Part shown: positions 45,732-58,249 of the stretch, one piece after another
Layout: the number at the start of each line of letters is the position of its first letter
How positions within the stretch are numbered: position 1 is the stretch's first letter
Assembly: GCA_020744425.1 (NCBI GenBank)
Contig: JAGMUV010000010.1
Span: forward strand, 434,001-498,000
DNA length: 64,000 nt
Source of the DNA: Dactylonectria macrodidyma
Lineage: Eukaryota > Ascomycota > Sordariomycetes > Hypocreales > Nectriaceae
Reading direction: 5' to 3'
Made by a program: the position numbers and the translations under genes
Notes under the pieces: generated by a model
The model's database searches: none
Seen by the model: only the letters and a program-made list of their open reading frames with translations
Told to the model about the DNA's origin: nothing

Positions 45732-48040
45732 CGCGCTATCGTGATTGGCATTGCGACCAGGTGAGGGACGCGGATTGAAAAATAGAGTTCCACGCCAGGG
45801 TTCCTCTTTGTCTCGGCCAGACCATACATCAGCTTGAGAGAGTTGGAATAAATCTTACGTCAAGGTTGCCAAGCCTGATTGAGTGCCAATCACATGGCAA
45901 CACATTGAGTGGAGGGTTAGCTGGTTGTCTTGGTTTAATCGGTGAGAGCCATGCCGTTGTTCAAGTTGCGCCATTCGGGGTCGAAGAGGAATTGGCCCCT
46001 TAGTGACTTGCCGAACTCGACGGTGGTGCTGGAACCCATTGTGATGTGATCTTGTCAGTGATGTTGACGGCGTGAAATAAGGGATTGGTCAATGGATGTT
46101 CATGCTGTCGCAATTGAGTTTTCGGCTGGGCTTCCAAGTTGAAAATAAACTTCTGACAGGTTGTGTGTGAGTCTGGCTCGTTGAGATTAAGGGCCGCTTA
46201 AATAGCAGTGTAGTGACCCATGTGAGATTTTGGAATGACTCCAAGTCTATTGACCCATTCGAGGCTTTGTCATTGCTCTAGTAAGGGCCGCTATGACACA
46301 CGGAAACGGCATCTCACTGGGGGAGAGGAACACTTACATCTTCAACTTAAATTGGGCATCCGATAGGCTGCCATTGGGCTACCAGCTGATGTTGACAAGG
46401 ATCCTCCTCTTCAGAATTATATAGGGTGAGGGTCAGCGGTAATTGGCTTTCACGAACCGCCCGTTGAGCTTGGCATTCTCTGCCAGTAAGAACCGTTGTG
46501 AGCCGATGACATCATTGTGTTATGGCACGATTGTCTGGCCGCTAGCTCAAAAGGTGTCTAGATAAGTTGCCCACACGGCGGCACTCGCGAGAAATCAAGA
46601 CGGTATCTAGGAGTATTATGCGTGTAAATGGAAGCGGCCGGCCTACTGGACGAATTACCTTTCTCTTGCCTAGTAATCGGAGGAATCAGCAACTATTGCG
46701 AGACCTACAAGAACAAAGTTGGGAGCCATATGCTGCTGCGACCGCTGCAGCCCCAGGACCCGGGACTCGTCAACTCATATGGCTGCACCCCACTCAATGA
46801 GTGGGTCATGGGCTGGCCTGCGGTAGTGACAGAGTGGCTCCTGGATAGATGCTGCAGTAGGACATCAACCGCTTCAGCGTCAGTGGTTGGACAGACCTGC
46901 ATCGAGCCGCTCCTAAGGACTGCGAGAAGAAACACCAGTACGACCATGTGGATGAACCAGGAGGGACAGTATTATAAACTTGAGAGCTAGCAATCCAATG
47001 GCTTTTCATAACTCCTGTCTCAAACGGGAAGCTGTAGAAAAATAGCGCCAGGTGAATCCCACAAGAGAAATTGAACGGTGCAGAGAGACTAGGTCAAGTT
47101 TATAAGGCTTATGGTGTAAAAGTATGGGAAGGTTGAGGTCATTGACTCGATAACAGTTAGGCTCGGGTTTATCTGCTATCCATACTATCTCTGAACTCGG
47201 ACACGGAGATTTTGAAGGTTGTTGGGGGCTGCTGTGTGACAAACAATGCCTGTCGATAATTTATTAATGCTCGTTCGCAAGCTACAGCAGTGCAGATAAA
47301 TCATTCGTTTAAGCTACGGAACGTCATTATGAGCCATCCAGCCTTGTCCCTTGTACTGACGTTCCTCCGCCTTTCCCGGTTTGCCAACCCAAGAACCTTG
47401 ACAAACAGACTTGACTCCCTGAAAGCGGAGGCCGTCCATGATCGCCGTAGCACAGCACTGGGCTGGGCTGTCTTGGACTTGGGTTTCGTACAATCTGCGA
47501 GATAAGCTGGTGCTGATCAAATAATCTTGATTATCTTCAGTACTGGCAGAATCGACATGGCTTGATTGAGAGTGTCTGGGAGTCCTTATAAAGACCAGGT
47601 TTAGTTAATAATTTTATAGTAGTTAGGGTCTATTTTTAAAGGCTCTATACTAAGTGCTTATCTAAAGGTCTAATTAATAGTTATATGTTAGATTTCATGC
47701 AGTCAAGTGATATTACTATTTCTATTTAAGAGAGTAAAAGACGCTTTATTTCTTACGCACTTCTAGCAGATTACGAAAAGAGGTGATAGAATGAATAGTA
47801 GTAGTAAAGTTACTTGTAACTTTAGTGACCTTTGCTAACTTCTTTTTAGAATTAAAGCTATAAAAAGCATTCTGCTGGTTACTAAATTTAAAGGATGACC
47901 TAATATTAGTAAACTGTAGGATGAAAATTAGTATATCTAACTCCCTTATGGCTATTATATACATTACATAGACCTAAAGTAAGATAGCTTTAGAGGTGAC
48001 TTTAGCAAGAACCTTGCAAATAAGAGTGCTATCTCAGAGT
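45732..48040. other. Gene-free gap, 3' half TA-rich
   Basis: An open plus frame at 46628-46990 (120 codons) matches no family I know. From about 47590 to 48060 the DNA is very TA-rich with few CG dinucleotides, as expected of RIP-mutated repeats. No transposase or reverse-transcriptase motifs are seen. Confidence 0.45.
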
Positions 48041-48214
48041 CTACATTTTAGCCAAGCTACGCAAGGTCTGATATAACTGTGGAAAGCTCCACCTCATCTG
48101 CAATCTATCTAGCCTGTGATAAGTAAAGTTAGCTAACCTCCAAATGAGGCATGTGCTGACGTTAATAAACTGCATGATGCCTACGGCTATAGAGAAGGCA
48201 CTGAGAGGGTCCAT
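48041..48214 (-). pseudogene. N-terminal stub of a NACHT/STAND-type protein
   Basis: The minus-strand frame from Met at 48214 begins MDPLSAFSIAVGIMQFINV, the stereotyped start of many fungal NLR-like and HET-linked proteins (MDPLSALxVAxxVVQFVDF). It runs only about 57 residues before a stop and passes into TA-rich DNA. This looks like a surviving N-terminus of a decayed gene. Confidence 0.5.
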
Positions 48215-48301
48215 GGTATAGCCAAAGAGTGGCCACATTACGGACAAGTGGTCGGAGATGATGACATGGGCGAACCTTTGGCGATCCGCCGATGGTTTCA
48301 T

Positions 48302-48769
48302 GCTTGCTTCATGAATTCGGCAGTTCTACGTAGCACTAAGATCTGCTGGATCAATAAACTTCCTTGATCAGCATTTCCTAGTTGCATGTAAGTGAGGGGG
48401 AATGCCGAGGTTCGATGGAAATCCGACCGCGTCAATGCTTCATTGGTACCTCCCTAAGATGAATTGGGAAGGGTTTGCGATGGTAACCCTATGAAAATCG
48501 GAGTGTGATCGACCGTGGCCCAAAACAGGCTTGTTTGTAATGCTAACAAGACCTTCGTGTTTCAGGGTGACAGGGGGGGGGGACCTACTGTACGCTAGAA
48601 GACCGAGGCAGTATTTAACCCCTTCTATGTTGCGCCTTTCAATGACCGAGCAGATTTCTACTTTCAAGTGGTTTCCTGAACTAGCAAGCAAAAGTCTCAC
48701 TGGGCCGATTCACAGATCAGCCCCTTCATTTCTCTTTGTTACAACATAGCGTTGCTTGAACTTCACATC
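48302..48769. other. Upstream region of the cutinase gene
   Basis: Contains a run of about ten G residues at 48571-48580 and no supported gene. It should include the promoter of the cutinase starting at 48770; no TATA element is clear. Confidence 0.4.
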
Positions 48770-49735
48770 ATGGAATTTGGACTGAGAATTCGTTACGTGC
48801 CAGTTCTGGCTTTCATCTTGGCCCTTCAGTTGATCGTCTTTGTTAATGGTTTCCCCACCATTGCCAACGTCGAGCGCGTCACCAGCCATGAACAGGAAAC
48901 AGCGTCTGCTGACGGTCTTGTCCTCGACCCCCGACAAGAACAAGAGATCCCAGACGCCCTGGCCAAATTTCCTAAGGGACTCTTGAATCAGGTGCTGAGG
49001 ATGTTCAGCAGCCTGCCAGAGGGTGAAAGGGCGCTCGATGCGGTGGGGAAGCTCTTGACGCCTCTACAACAACTCCTAGCCAACGCAGTCGACATCGACA
49101 CATCACGGGACGACCTGGCGCAGAATGCACCGTGCTCTAACATTACTGTCATATTCGCCCGGGGCACGACAGAGCCAGGCAATGTCGGGTTGGTGACAGG
49201 GCCGCCATTTTTCGATGCTCTATCTGAGCAGCTTGATGGCAAGTCCCTATCCCTCGCCGTGCAGGGGGTTGAGTATCCCGCCACGTTTGCCGGGTTCAAC
49301 CAAAATGGCACTGAAGGTGTGCCGAGCATGTAAGAAGCAAACCCAATCCAAATACTTGGACGTGACTATGACTTTGGGTAATTGAAAACCATCGCTGACC
49401 AGAATCTACCCTACAGGACGTCCTTCATCAACCAGGCTGCCAGCAGCTGCCCCGACACCAAGATTGTCATGTCTGGCTACTCTCAAGGCGCTCTCGTTGT
49501 CCGCAGCACTGCTGACTCGCTGCCTGCCGAAACCATGGCAAGGATCAACTCGGTCGTAACATTTGGGGATCCACGAAATCAGACACCCATCACTGGTGGC
49601 GAGGGCAAGACCATGATCATCTGCCTCCCAGAGGACAGCGTCTGTCAAGGTGGATTCATAAACATTGCTCACCTGACCTACGGCTCCGAAGCTCCCGCTG
49701 CCGCTCAGTTCGTGGTACAGCAGGCTGCTGTCTAA
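48770..49735 (+). CDS. Cutinase-family secreted esterase with long N-terminal extension, two exons
   Basis: Model: exons 48770-49329 and 49417-49735 with an 87-nt intron, 292 aa. The signal peptide (VPVLAFILALQLIVFVNG) is followed by about 90 residues before the cutinase core, which starts at CSNITVIFARGTTE (from Cys122). The catalytic triad is visible: Ser209 in GYSQG, Asp260 in CLPEDSVC and His272 in NIAHLTYG. The cysteines at 122/198 and 256/263 match the two family disulfides. Cutinases hydrolyse cutin polyester and short esters outside the cell. The typical protein has about 230 aa, so the extension, with an EQEIPDALAKFPKGLL helix, is unusual and may be a pro-region. The donor GTAAGA at 49330 is clear. 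The acceptor is chosen to keep the family's spacing before CPDTK. Confidence 0.85.
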
Positions 49736-50302
49736 TAGCTTGCAAGTTCCTAACTAGCTCGTGGTCTTTCATCTAAATTGGACGCTTATCTGCTGGCAAA
49801 TCCTGTAGAGATGCTGTGCCTACTAAGGGGATCTTTTAGAATGCTAGTAATCTATATCCTAGTGTTATAATCCGTTTTATATGGATTATTGGGATTACTG
49901 GTGATCCTAGTGATCCCCTCCTGATTGGCCAGGGCACCTTGGTTCTGCTGTTATTAACTGCCCGGCCTCCTTAGCTCTTGCATGGGCCATGACAACTTTA
50001 GTAACTACTTTACTAACTTTGTAACTTATATATATACTATATATTTTCTAATCTAGCTCCTGTCCCTTGAGATCAGGGAGGTCTAAGTTTTTCTGGCTTC
50101 TTAATACAGTCTAGCTTAGTGAGAGCCTCGCAAGCCCTCCCTAATTCAGTTCCCAAATACCACCTTGTTCCAAGGGACCACCCTGCGCCTAGGTGTCCCA
50201 ACATGGTCCAACTTAATAATATCATGCTTGTCTGATCCGCATACGTATTAAGCACTTTAATCTAAACCCATTATTGATCTTCCGGACGATCCCCGTTCAT
50301 TA
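49736..50302. other. TA-rich gap between cutinase and NACHT pseudogene
   Basis: 3' side of both neighbours. The stretch 49800-50060 is TA-rich with repeated GTGATCC-like and TATATA runs, likely RIP-mutated. No gene is seen. Confidence 0.5.
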
Positions 50303-53300
50303 CTATTCGTTACTCCAAAATCTCTCCCAAGCATCTAGCCACTTCTTTTCCTTTATCTCCATCAGCCAGTCACGAAACGGCACTTCCGTGTCCGCAATCT
50401 TCATGACGCCACCTGCCAGACCTTTCCATCCCTGAACTGGCATCTGAATATGCCGATGCCCTTCAGGACACACCCGCCAGTCATCGTTCCGTTTCCCAGC
50501 AATTCTCTCGGCGCGCTTGTCGAAACACCTCTGGCAGAGGTCGACCTCGGTACAGTAGTAGGAGAGGTAGACATGATCTTTTGACCACTGCCAGATCAGC
50601 TTGTTGCTGTCGCTGCAGGTGATGAATTTGGTATCCCAGTTCAGGTCTCCGTCTGCATCATCCGGTCCTGGAAATGGCTCATCAGCGCTACTTCCCTCGT
50701 GTCCGTATTCGCTCTGCTCCTCTCCCTTGTCCGACTCGGATGACGCAGGTGCAACTAGACTGTTCGAAGGGAGGTCGTTTATCTCAACCTTGCCAGCATC
50801 CTCGCCATCATTTCCTCCACGACTCTTGGTTTTCCCAGCGCCATCGCCCTCGTCAGGGCCCATTATCCTCCAGTCGTTCTCACGCTTGAAACTCTCCATA
50901 TTAAGAACGTAGATCTGGCAGGTCGCGGCAATCTGCGCCTCCTTCTCCAGTCCGACTAGTGCCAATACCCTCGCCAACACCCTCAAACTCAGCGTATCAT
51001 TCCAACCCGCTTCATCTGTTAACGCCGCCACACATCCCTCAAACGTCCGTTCCAACCCCTGCTGGAACTCAACGGCGTCCATCTTTCGTACCATGTGCGC
51101 GAGAGGGATTACAGTCTGCGACTACGGCGCATTGAACTCAGAACCCATCGATTCGCTCACACGCTTCACGAGGTCTTGCATCTCGCTATATGCCATAACT
51201 TTCTTCTTGAGTTGAGTGGTACCACGGAATTCCTCGAGCAGTATATCTGAGAGGAGAAAAGACGCCGCTGAGTAGTGTGTTGATCCCTTGGCATCAATCA
51301 CCTTGTTGAGGAGAGTCTTGGCTTTAGAAGTTGCATCTAACGTCCCGACGACGTCGCGGTAGAACCGTGCCCAGTTGACCATGAGGCGACTCTCGTTCGC
51401 GCCGTTACATTGCGCTGCCAGCACCGCGTTTCGGTACTGTTCTAGGATATACTCGATCTCGCCGGTAGCCTTCGCTGCACTGTGGATCTCGTGCATGTAG
51501 TTGTCCAGACATAAGATGCTGCTGAGCCAGCCGACTCCAGACATGACTTTGATGACCTCGAGGAATTTTCTCCAACTCTTGGCCTCCGCTAGCGAAGGGA
51601 GGATGCCGAAGTGTCCGGGCCCCTTGTCAGCCGCATAGGTCTGTACGGCCCGCCTACAGTAGGCGACAGTGTTGCTTGTGTCCCCTCTCATTATCTCTGC
51701 CTTGGCCTTGAACATCCATACGGCGTTGGCGATATATTGGACTTTTCTGCCTATCATGGCGCTTTCGGAAAGGCTCGAGGCAATCTTGGCGGCTTTGGCC
51801 ACCATCTCCAACGCCTCCATAGTCCATTGGTCGTATTTCTGCGCAGGACTCTTCCCCACTTCATCGTCTCCAGCATCGCTGCCACCTTCAGATTTGATAC
51901 CATCCGTACCCACAGCCCCCGGTTCCGCGTCTTCTATATTTGGTCTCGTAACGCCAGCCAGCGTAATACGGATCTGCGCCATCCTCATGTATATCTCCAT
52001 GCACTCAATGTCCATGTCTGTCTGGCGGATCCCTAGGTCGAGCTGTTAAGACAGGGCTCTTGCAGGCTGTTATAGAGCATCGACACAGCAACGGACAGGT
52101 ACGACTGCGCCGTCATATCAATGTGAAGGAACGCCTTCGATACGACGATTAAGGATTCTTCGATGACGATGCCTGAACTCATATCCCCCCTGTCGGCATG
52201 TTCCATGAAGTAAGCTCTGAGCTGCTGATTTTGCTGCACAGCGGGAAGATGGCGGCCTCTATACAGTGCATAGTGGGCGAATAAGTAACAATTATTAATA
52301 TCCCGGTCGTCCATGTGGCCGTAGCTCACGAGCCAGTTCGTGACGTGCGCATCAGCAAGCTTGATGAAGACAGCATGTGGGTTTCTGGCCAAGGGGCGCA
52401 TCCAAGCCCCCGTGGTACCCGAAATGAGGGACGGCGAAATCTTGGCGGCCCGAACGGCCCATGCCTGAAGGCAGGCCAGGATCTTCTCTATATCTTCGTC
52501 CGTCTTGCCGAGGACACAGGGAGGTCCTGTGCGGCCCCAGCGGCGACGGAAAAATTACATTTTCTGGATTGAGCTGCCCCTGTTGGAGAGGATGTTACAG
52601 ATGGATTCAATAACGCACGCCGCTTCTTCTTCGGAGACCTCTGCCTGATTAATGTCCTGGGGTTGGCGCGTCCAACCCGTCACGGCGGTAGCATGTAGGG
52701 CTGTCTCTCGGTAATCTATCTGGCTCACAGTGCCCGTATATAGGATGGGCTGCATAGTCTCTAGGATTATGGCGTGCCCTGATGATGCAGATGTTCGGAC
52801 CTGTCGCCTACTAGGTTGGCAGGTGGGCGAAAGTATCTTCTGAGACCGTTCTGGAAACTGACGACGACTGAAAAATCCCCGACATCGTCGTCGTCGTCGT
52901 TCTCTACGGGCTTGTCATCGTCGGACTGGTCGGTGTTGGTATCACTATCGTCATATTCTTCTTCATCATAACCGACAGTGGTATTAGAGAGACGGAGAAT
53001 TCTGCCAGATGGTTAGAAGTAGCTCGCGGCGGATACGAAATAGATAAGGGGAGCCTTACCTGTTGCAGCCGTTCTCAAGCTCCTCGTCGATATCGATACT
53101 GTTTTCTGTAGCGATGTGGTTCAGGAGCCTCCTGGCGCAGCCGAGATAGAGAGGCTCCGTTGTGTAGGCGAGCCACACAAAGAACTTCTTTGGGATAACA
53201 AGTTCCTGCTCGGTAGGAGACTTCTGGCACTCCTCAAGGATGATCTGGTATAACCCTGAGGTACAAGAAGGAAGGTTGTTCAGTTGGCGTAGGACGGCCA

Positions 53301-55183
53301 TCTCGGATCTTCCGAGCTGACCGAGAGTTCGGAGCATGTGGTCAACGTATCGCATCGCTGAAAAGCCCGAGCGGTTAGCCCAAAGTCAGAATGGGGGAGG
53401 TAGGAGAACAAAGCTACTCACTATCAGCCTGCTTGGAGAGCCTGGTGATGATATTCCTCTTGGCTGCTGCGACAGCTTCCTCATACGACTCAAGCTCCTG
53501 AGGCGCGACTCAAGCTCCTGAGGCGTGCAACGATGATGGACCGGATATCCGGTAGTATGAGCTCCTTGGTCATTTCAAAGATCCGCACCTTGGTCTCGGG
53601 AACTGGTGTGAAGCTGCCAGGGTCTCTCGTGAAGAGAACCTGGATGTTCATATGCTCGGAGCTAGAAATATCCTTGAGGATCATTTCTATATGCTTACGA
53701 TCGTCTTCATCAGTCTCGTTTACCCCGTCAAGGATAAAGACTAGACGTCTCCCAGAATTCTTTGTAAACTTGGTCTGAAACAATAGCTCCCACAACCTTT
53801 CCTGGTCTTCGTTGAGATCATGGTGATTGAGTCTGCCTCTCAGGCGTTTTTTGTATATTTGGACGTCCGCCACAGTCTTCGCGATAGGCGTCGTTCCGGA
53901 TCGCGACTTGCAACGCGCAGGATCGCAACATCTGTGACATGAACCTACGGTTGCTGTCTCCGTGAAAGAAGAAGTGTGCTACGGAAGTGGTGGCATCGCT
54001 AATAAGCTCGTCTTGGAGGGCCTTGACAACGGTGTAGGCCAGCGTAGACTTGCCCATACCCGCAGGCCCTGACACCCAGAGGAGTCGCACCTTGCCAACC
54101 TCGAAATCGCTATACACGTTCTGCACGCGGAACCAGGTGTGTGTCCTGTCGATGTAAGCTATCGAGGCTCGTTAAGCCCGTCTCGTCGTCGAGGCTGTAG
54201 TTCAGGAGTGTCTCCAGTGTGCGCATAGAAATAGACTTGCGGGAACCCGCATTGACAAGCCTCTCCTGCGGGCCCTTTGTATTTGACATCTTGTTGAGTG
54301 TCTTCATAACCTGGTGCAGCCCCACTGTATACTCAGCGCCTCGCTCCTCCTGTCTTGTCACGACAGAGGATTTCGTGGCTCGTAGAGGCGGCGTCCTTAG
54401 CATAGCTCTTAGACTCTAGCCCCAGCGCGTACCTCAGCTGCAACAGCAACTGGTTTTCTCCACACCAAGCTGGATCTGTTTGATACCCTGGCCAAGAGAG
54501 TCGAGTTTCTTCCCGCTCTCAAGCGTATGCTTCAGCGTTGTTAGCATTGCAGCTGACTCGAAGCGCTCGAGGTGCATATATAGCGAGTCGAATGCGCCTT
54601 TAAGCTTCGGGTCACTTCCGTCAACAAGCGCTTCAGCCCACCTACTCAGCCGGCCCTTCAACCTGCACTTACGCGCGATAGCGCTTAGAGTCATCATAGC
54701 AGAGAATACATTAACCAGGAAACGGCGGATCTGCCACTCGCCCGGCATGCGGCTCTCTAGCATAGATATACGTTCAAGGAACGAGTTCATAACGTCAAAG
54801 AACGAGACAATCATCTCGTAGTCTTCTGAAACAGCGCGTGACGCATTCATAACGTAGTTAAAGGCCGTAAGGAGAGCCGCGCTAGGCGGGAAGGCTGCGC
54901 TAGCGGTGTTTGCGATATTTATCGCAACGCCGACAACAGTGTCCGAGTTTTGGGCGACAAGGGTGCGTAGCCTATCGAGCTTGCCCTTGTCATGGCGGTA
55001 CTCGCAGAAGAGGAGGAGCTGATGCTTCTGCTCGGCCTTGATGTGGGCGATGTTGAGGTGGGAGGCGGGCAGGGTGCGGAGGTCGGTACCGCATTCCTCG
55101 TAGTACCTTATCAGCGCCTCCTGACATAGCGTCCCGAGGTCTGTTTCCTCATCAGAAGACTTGTCGTCGTAGGAAATCGTCAT
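50303..55183 (-). pseudogene. Goodbye-NACHT (STAND/NLR) gene, broken by frameshifts and an amber codon
   Basis: Domains in order from 55183: a Goodbye-type fungal STAND N-terminal domain (55183-54434; LCQEALIRYYEECG, AFPPSAALLTAF), then a NACHT NTPase with Walker A GPAGMGKST (about 54065-54040) and Walker B RRLVFILDGVNE (about 53750-53715), a long helical region with repeat-like character (53355-51122), and a C-terminal Cys/His-rich module (50303-51094; ITCSDSNK, YYCTEVDLCQRCF, VCPEGHRHI) followed by GWKGLAGGVMKI. Such proteins work in self/non-self recognition and regulated cell death. At least five frame changes are needed (near 54450, 54365, 54165, 53890 and 53510), with more around 52760 and 52060. 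The last two open stretches are in one frame and are parted only by TAG at 51124-51122. Some joins may be true introns (for example near 53060-53000 and 53420-53350). Confidence 0.75.
53486..53525. repeat. Perfect 20-bp tandem duplication inside the NACHT pseudogene
   Basis: CGACTCAAGCTCCTGAGGCG occurs twice head to tail at 53486-53505 and 53506-53525. Because 20 is not a multiple of three, the duplication throws the minus-strand frame into a TGA right after the NACHT region. It looks like a slip-type mutation and is a direct cause of gene loss. Confidence 0.9.
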
Positions 55184-55583
55184 GATTTCTGATTATCGTT
55201 GTTAACGCAAGGAAGTCGGAAGCCCTGAAATGTTGGATGCCCCTAGAATAAGGTTAGGGCAAGATGAAGAAATGCCAGGTAGGCAAGTATGGGTATCGAA
55301 CTCGCAGCAGCTCACTTATGTCCTTTCATTGAAGAGACGCGGGTCAGCCCTCCTAACCGGGCAAATTCACTGCTATTATAAACTAAATACATCTCACACC
55401 TATAGTTCAGTGTGTAGTAACTGTGATATTATGTAGCTACTATATCATTCTTGGATCTACAGGTGTTGTTAATAAAGCAAAGTAATAAACTATTTATCAT
55501 CTGCCTTTCTGAGCTGGCCACTTTTGTTCTAGTCCTAAAACAGTGTAGTGAAAGCAGCATGTGCGCAATTACAAAACATCCGA
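55184..55583. other. Intergenic, upstream of the NACHT pseudogene
   Basis: No gene is seen. A GAGTTCGATACC stretch on the minus strand (about 55292-55303) resembles a tRNA B box, but no tRNA fold surrounds it. Confidence 0.4.
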
Positions 55584-57597
55584 CTACTTATGTAGACCTA
55601 GCTCCTGAATAAGAATTGCTGCCGCTTTCTCTCCCACGACAATAGCAGTATTATTTGTGTTCGCGCCTACATTCATAGGCGGGATACTCAGGTCTGCAAT
55701 CTTAAGCCTCTTTGTGCCCCACACGTCCAGAGACTCATTGACAACACCACCTTCTTCGCGAGGAGCCATCTTTGCAGTACCTAGAGAGTGCCAAGTTGTG
55801 CCGATGTTCTCTCGCAGCCACTTTTCAATGGCTACATCATCCTCAGGCGAGTACTTGAGGTCCTCTACGTTAGAGAGCGGCGCTTCGGCTTCAATACATG
55901 CAGCTGCAGACCCCTCAGGGAAGGCCGGGTGACCAGGGGCAAGCTCACCCCGATACATAGACGTACGGCGCATGATCTCGCGGTGCTTCTTGTAGGCCCA
56001 AATTTGCTTCTTCACGTCGATATCGTGTGGGTCCGAGAAGAATCCGACATCGAAGTCGAGGGAATCGCTAAGCTCCGGCCCAGTGATGTGCATATGTCCA
56101 CGGGAGTAGGGGTATGCCGTATAGTTCCCAACCGTGACGTACTGTGCCTCTGGAACAGATGACGGGTCGCCTAGGAAACTAAGATTGCCTGTTAGCACTT
56201 ATGCTAAGAGAATTTTGCAAGGACTCTAGAAGTCGTCTTGGGACAGCTTACCATGACACAACACCCATGAGCATTAGTGGCCTGTCAGGAGAGTTCTTGT
56301 AGTCCCGATTCCAGGCAGCTTGGAACTCAGGGTCAAAACCTGCCACGTCTTCTTCACTTGGTCGGAGCTTGGATGAGATGTCGATAGAGTTCCAGCCCAA
56401 GATGTTATCTTTATCGTCAATTAGCTTTTGTCGATTGCCTGGGTTCCTCAGGACTCTGTCAATCGTCTCGTGAGGTTGGAGACTTGTCCTATAAGGATAG
56501 AGAGACAAGTGGTGATCTTGGTAATTACGACCCACTCCCGGCAGATCGACAACTACAGGAACACCAGCCTTCTTCAGTATTTCAGGGTCACCCAGACCAG
56601 ATCTTTCAAGCACTGGCGGGGTTCCGCACGCGCCACAGGACACAATGACCTGCCTCCTTGCGCGTATAGTGAGCTTGGGGTGTTGCGGAGTCTGAAGAGC
56701 AGGTTGAAAGTCCGGGTTAGGCGTGTACTCCACGCCAACGGCTTGCTTGTCGTTGTCGAATAGAACACGCACGACCTTTGACTCAACCAGCACATGCAAG
56801 TTTGGGAAGTTTCCTGATTGAAGCTTCTCATGCACGTATTTATGCGCCGTGTCTTGTCGCTTGCCGTCCTCTGAGATGTAATTCTGCCATCGCTCGAAGC
56901 CATTGTTTGCATCCAGAGTCTGAAGGTCCGTGATCTCTGTCCAACCAACCTTGGCCGCAGCGCTGAGGAAGTCATCCTGAGACCCCCGAGAGCGGTATGT
57001 ACTATCGGAAATATGGACCGGGCCGTCGTAGCCGTGATGATCATTTCCGCCTTGACCATGGTAGTTCTCCAACTGTTGAAATGGCGAATTAGCACGAGCG
57101 CACCCCCTTCTGAACATACATGGTTGCGCGTACCTTCTTCATATATGGCAAAAGATCATCTGCAGACCAGCCGCTTGACTTCCATGAATCAAAGTCTGAG
57201 CGTTGGCCTCGTGTATACATCATGAAGTTGATGGATGATCCACCACCCAGGGTTCCACCTGACGGCACGATGACCTCACGGTCCGCGAGCTGTTTCGCTT
57301 TGTTGCCCTTGTAGAAGATGGTTGTCTTGCTGGTGGGAAGAAGGTGGTCGAGGAAGAAGACCGGGTGGACAATGTTTGGAACCTTGTAGTTGTTTGGGCC
57401 ACCCTCGATGAGCAAGATCGAGAGCTCGGGGTCGGCCTCGGCCAACCTGCCGGCCACCACGCATGCCGCTGTGCCACCTAAGATCAATCCATTGTGAGCA
57501 GGCTATCTTGAACCGATAGAGCGCCATGATGCTTACCGCCAGCAATGATCACATCCACCTCCGCAAGGTCATCAGCCAGTTTAGTATACACGCCCAT
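55584..57597 (-). CDS. GMC oxidoreductase, alcohol-oxidase-like, four exons
   Basis: Model: exons 57597-57537, 57477-57134, 57072-56252 and 56178-55584 with introns of 59, 61 and 73 nt; 606 aa. The first intron splits the FAD motif, which reads AGGGTAAC near residues 19-25 after splicing. LLIEGGPNN and the GMC signature around LGGGSSINFMMYTRG follow, wording close to fungal alcohol (methanol) oxidases. The catalytic base His539 lies in TTWHSLGTAKM, and the second active-site position is Asn (NVGANTNN), as in alcohol oxidases rather than His-His members. The enzyme oxidises an alcohol with FAD and O2. It ends GLHK with no clear peroxisomal PTS1 and has no signal peptide. A TATAAAT at 57710-57704 lies about 107 bp before the start. 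Confidence 0.88.
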
Positions 57598-58249
57598 AAT
57601 GATTTAGCAAAAGCAAAATGATGTCCAGGATAATTTGTGCTCGGAAAAGTCGAAACAAGCCTGCAGTCTCCAACAATAAACAGGAATGTATTCCCACCTC
57701 ACCATTTATAACTAACTTCTCCCGTTATCACCACTTCCAACGACCCATGATACTCGGCAATTACCGCACAGGCCCTTGCAACCTGCATGGCCCCTGCCCC
57801 TGTTACATGGGGGAACCCTCTACTACTACGTAGTCAGTGGATGAGCTGACCCCTGACCCGCCTAGGATGTCACAGTGGTTCACCGACTGTGACCGGTTGG
57901 CGAGGTCCCTCCCTTGGAGGAGCGAGCGGTTACCAACCTCGGCTGCTTTGGCCCAAGTTTGGAAAAAGGATAGGATCTACAGACCAATCCGGTGTCACTT
58001 GGCGGAACCAACACGGGTCTGTACTTCCCCCTAAGTACAGTTTCCCTTGCTTTACTAGCGGTGTGTCTTTGGTAGCGACATTGTGCGGATACACAGGTCC
58101 GTATTTATGCAAGTCAAAATAAACAAACAGCATGCCCTGGTCCCTGATTGTATTTGGCCAATCTATTATGTACCAAACCGGTGTGCCGCCGTGCCTGCGC
58201 CGCCGTCTAACCTAGTACTCAAGAAAATTCCAAGCTCAACTTCACGAAA
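57598..58249. other. Intergenic between membrane protein 3' end and GMC promoter
   Basis: Holds the promoter of the GMC gene and the 3' flank of the membrane-protein gene. No coding frame is supported. Confidence 0.45.
57704..57710 (-). promoter_or_regulatory. TATA box of the GMC oxidoreductase gene
   Basis: TATAAAT on the minus strand about 107 bp upstream of the ATG at 57597, in an otherwise mixed-composition promoter. Confidence 0.45.

Noticed and set aside
55241..55370. Possible tRNA-derived element on the minus strand
   Set aside because: Only a GTTCGATACC-like box fits; the A box and stems are missing.
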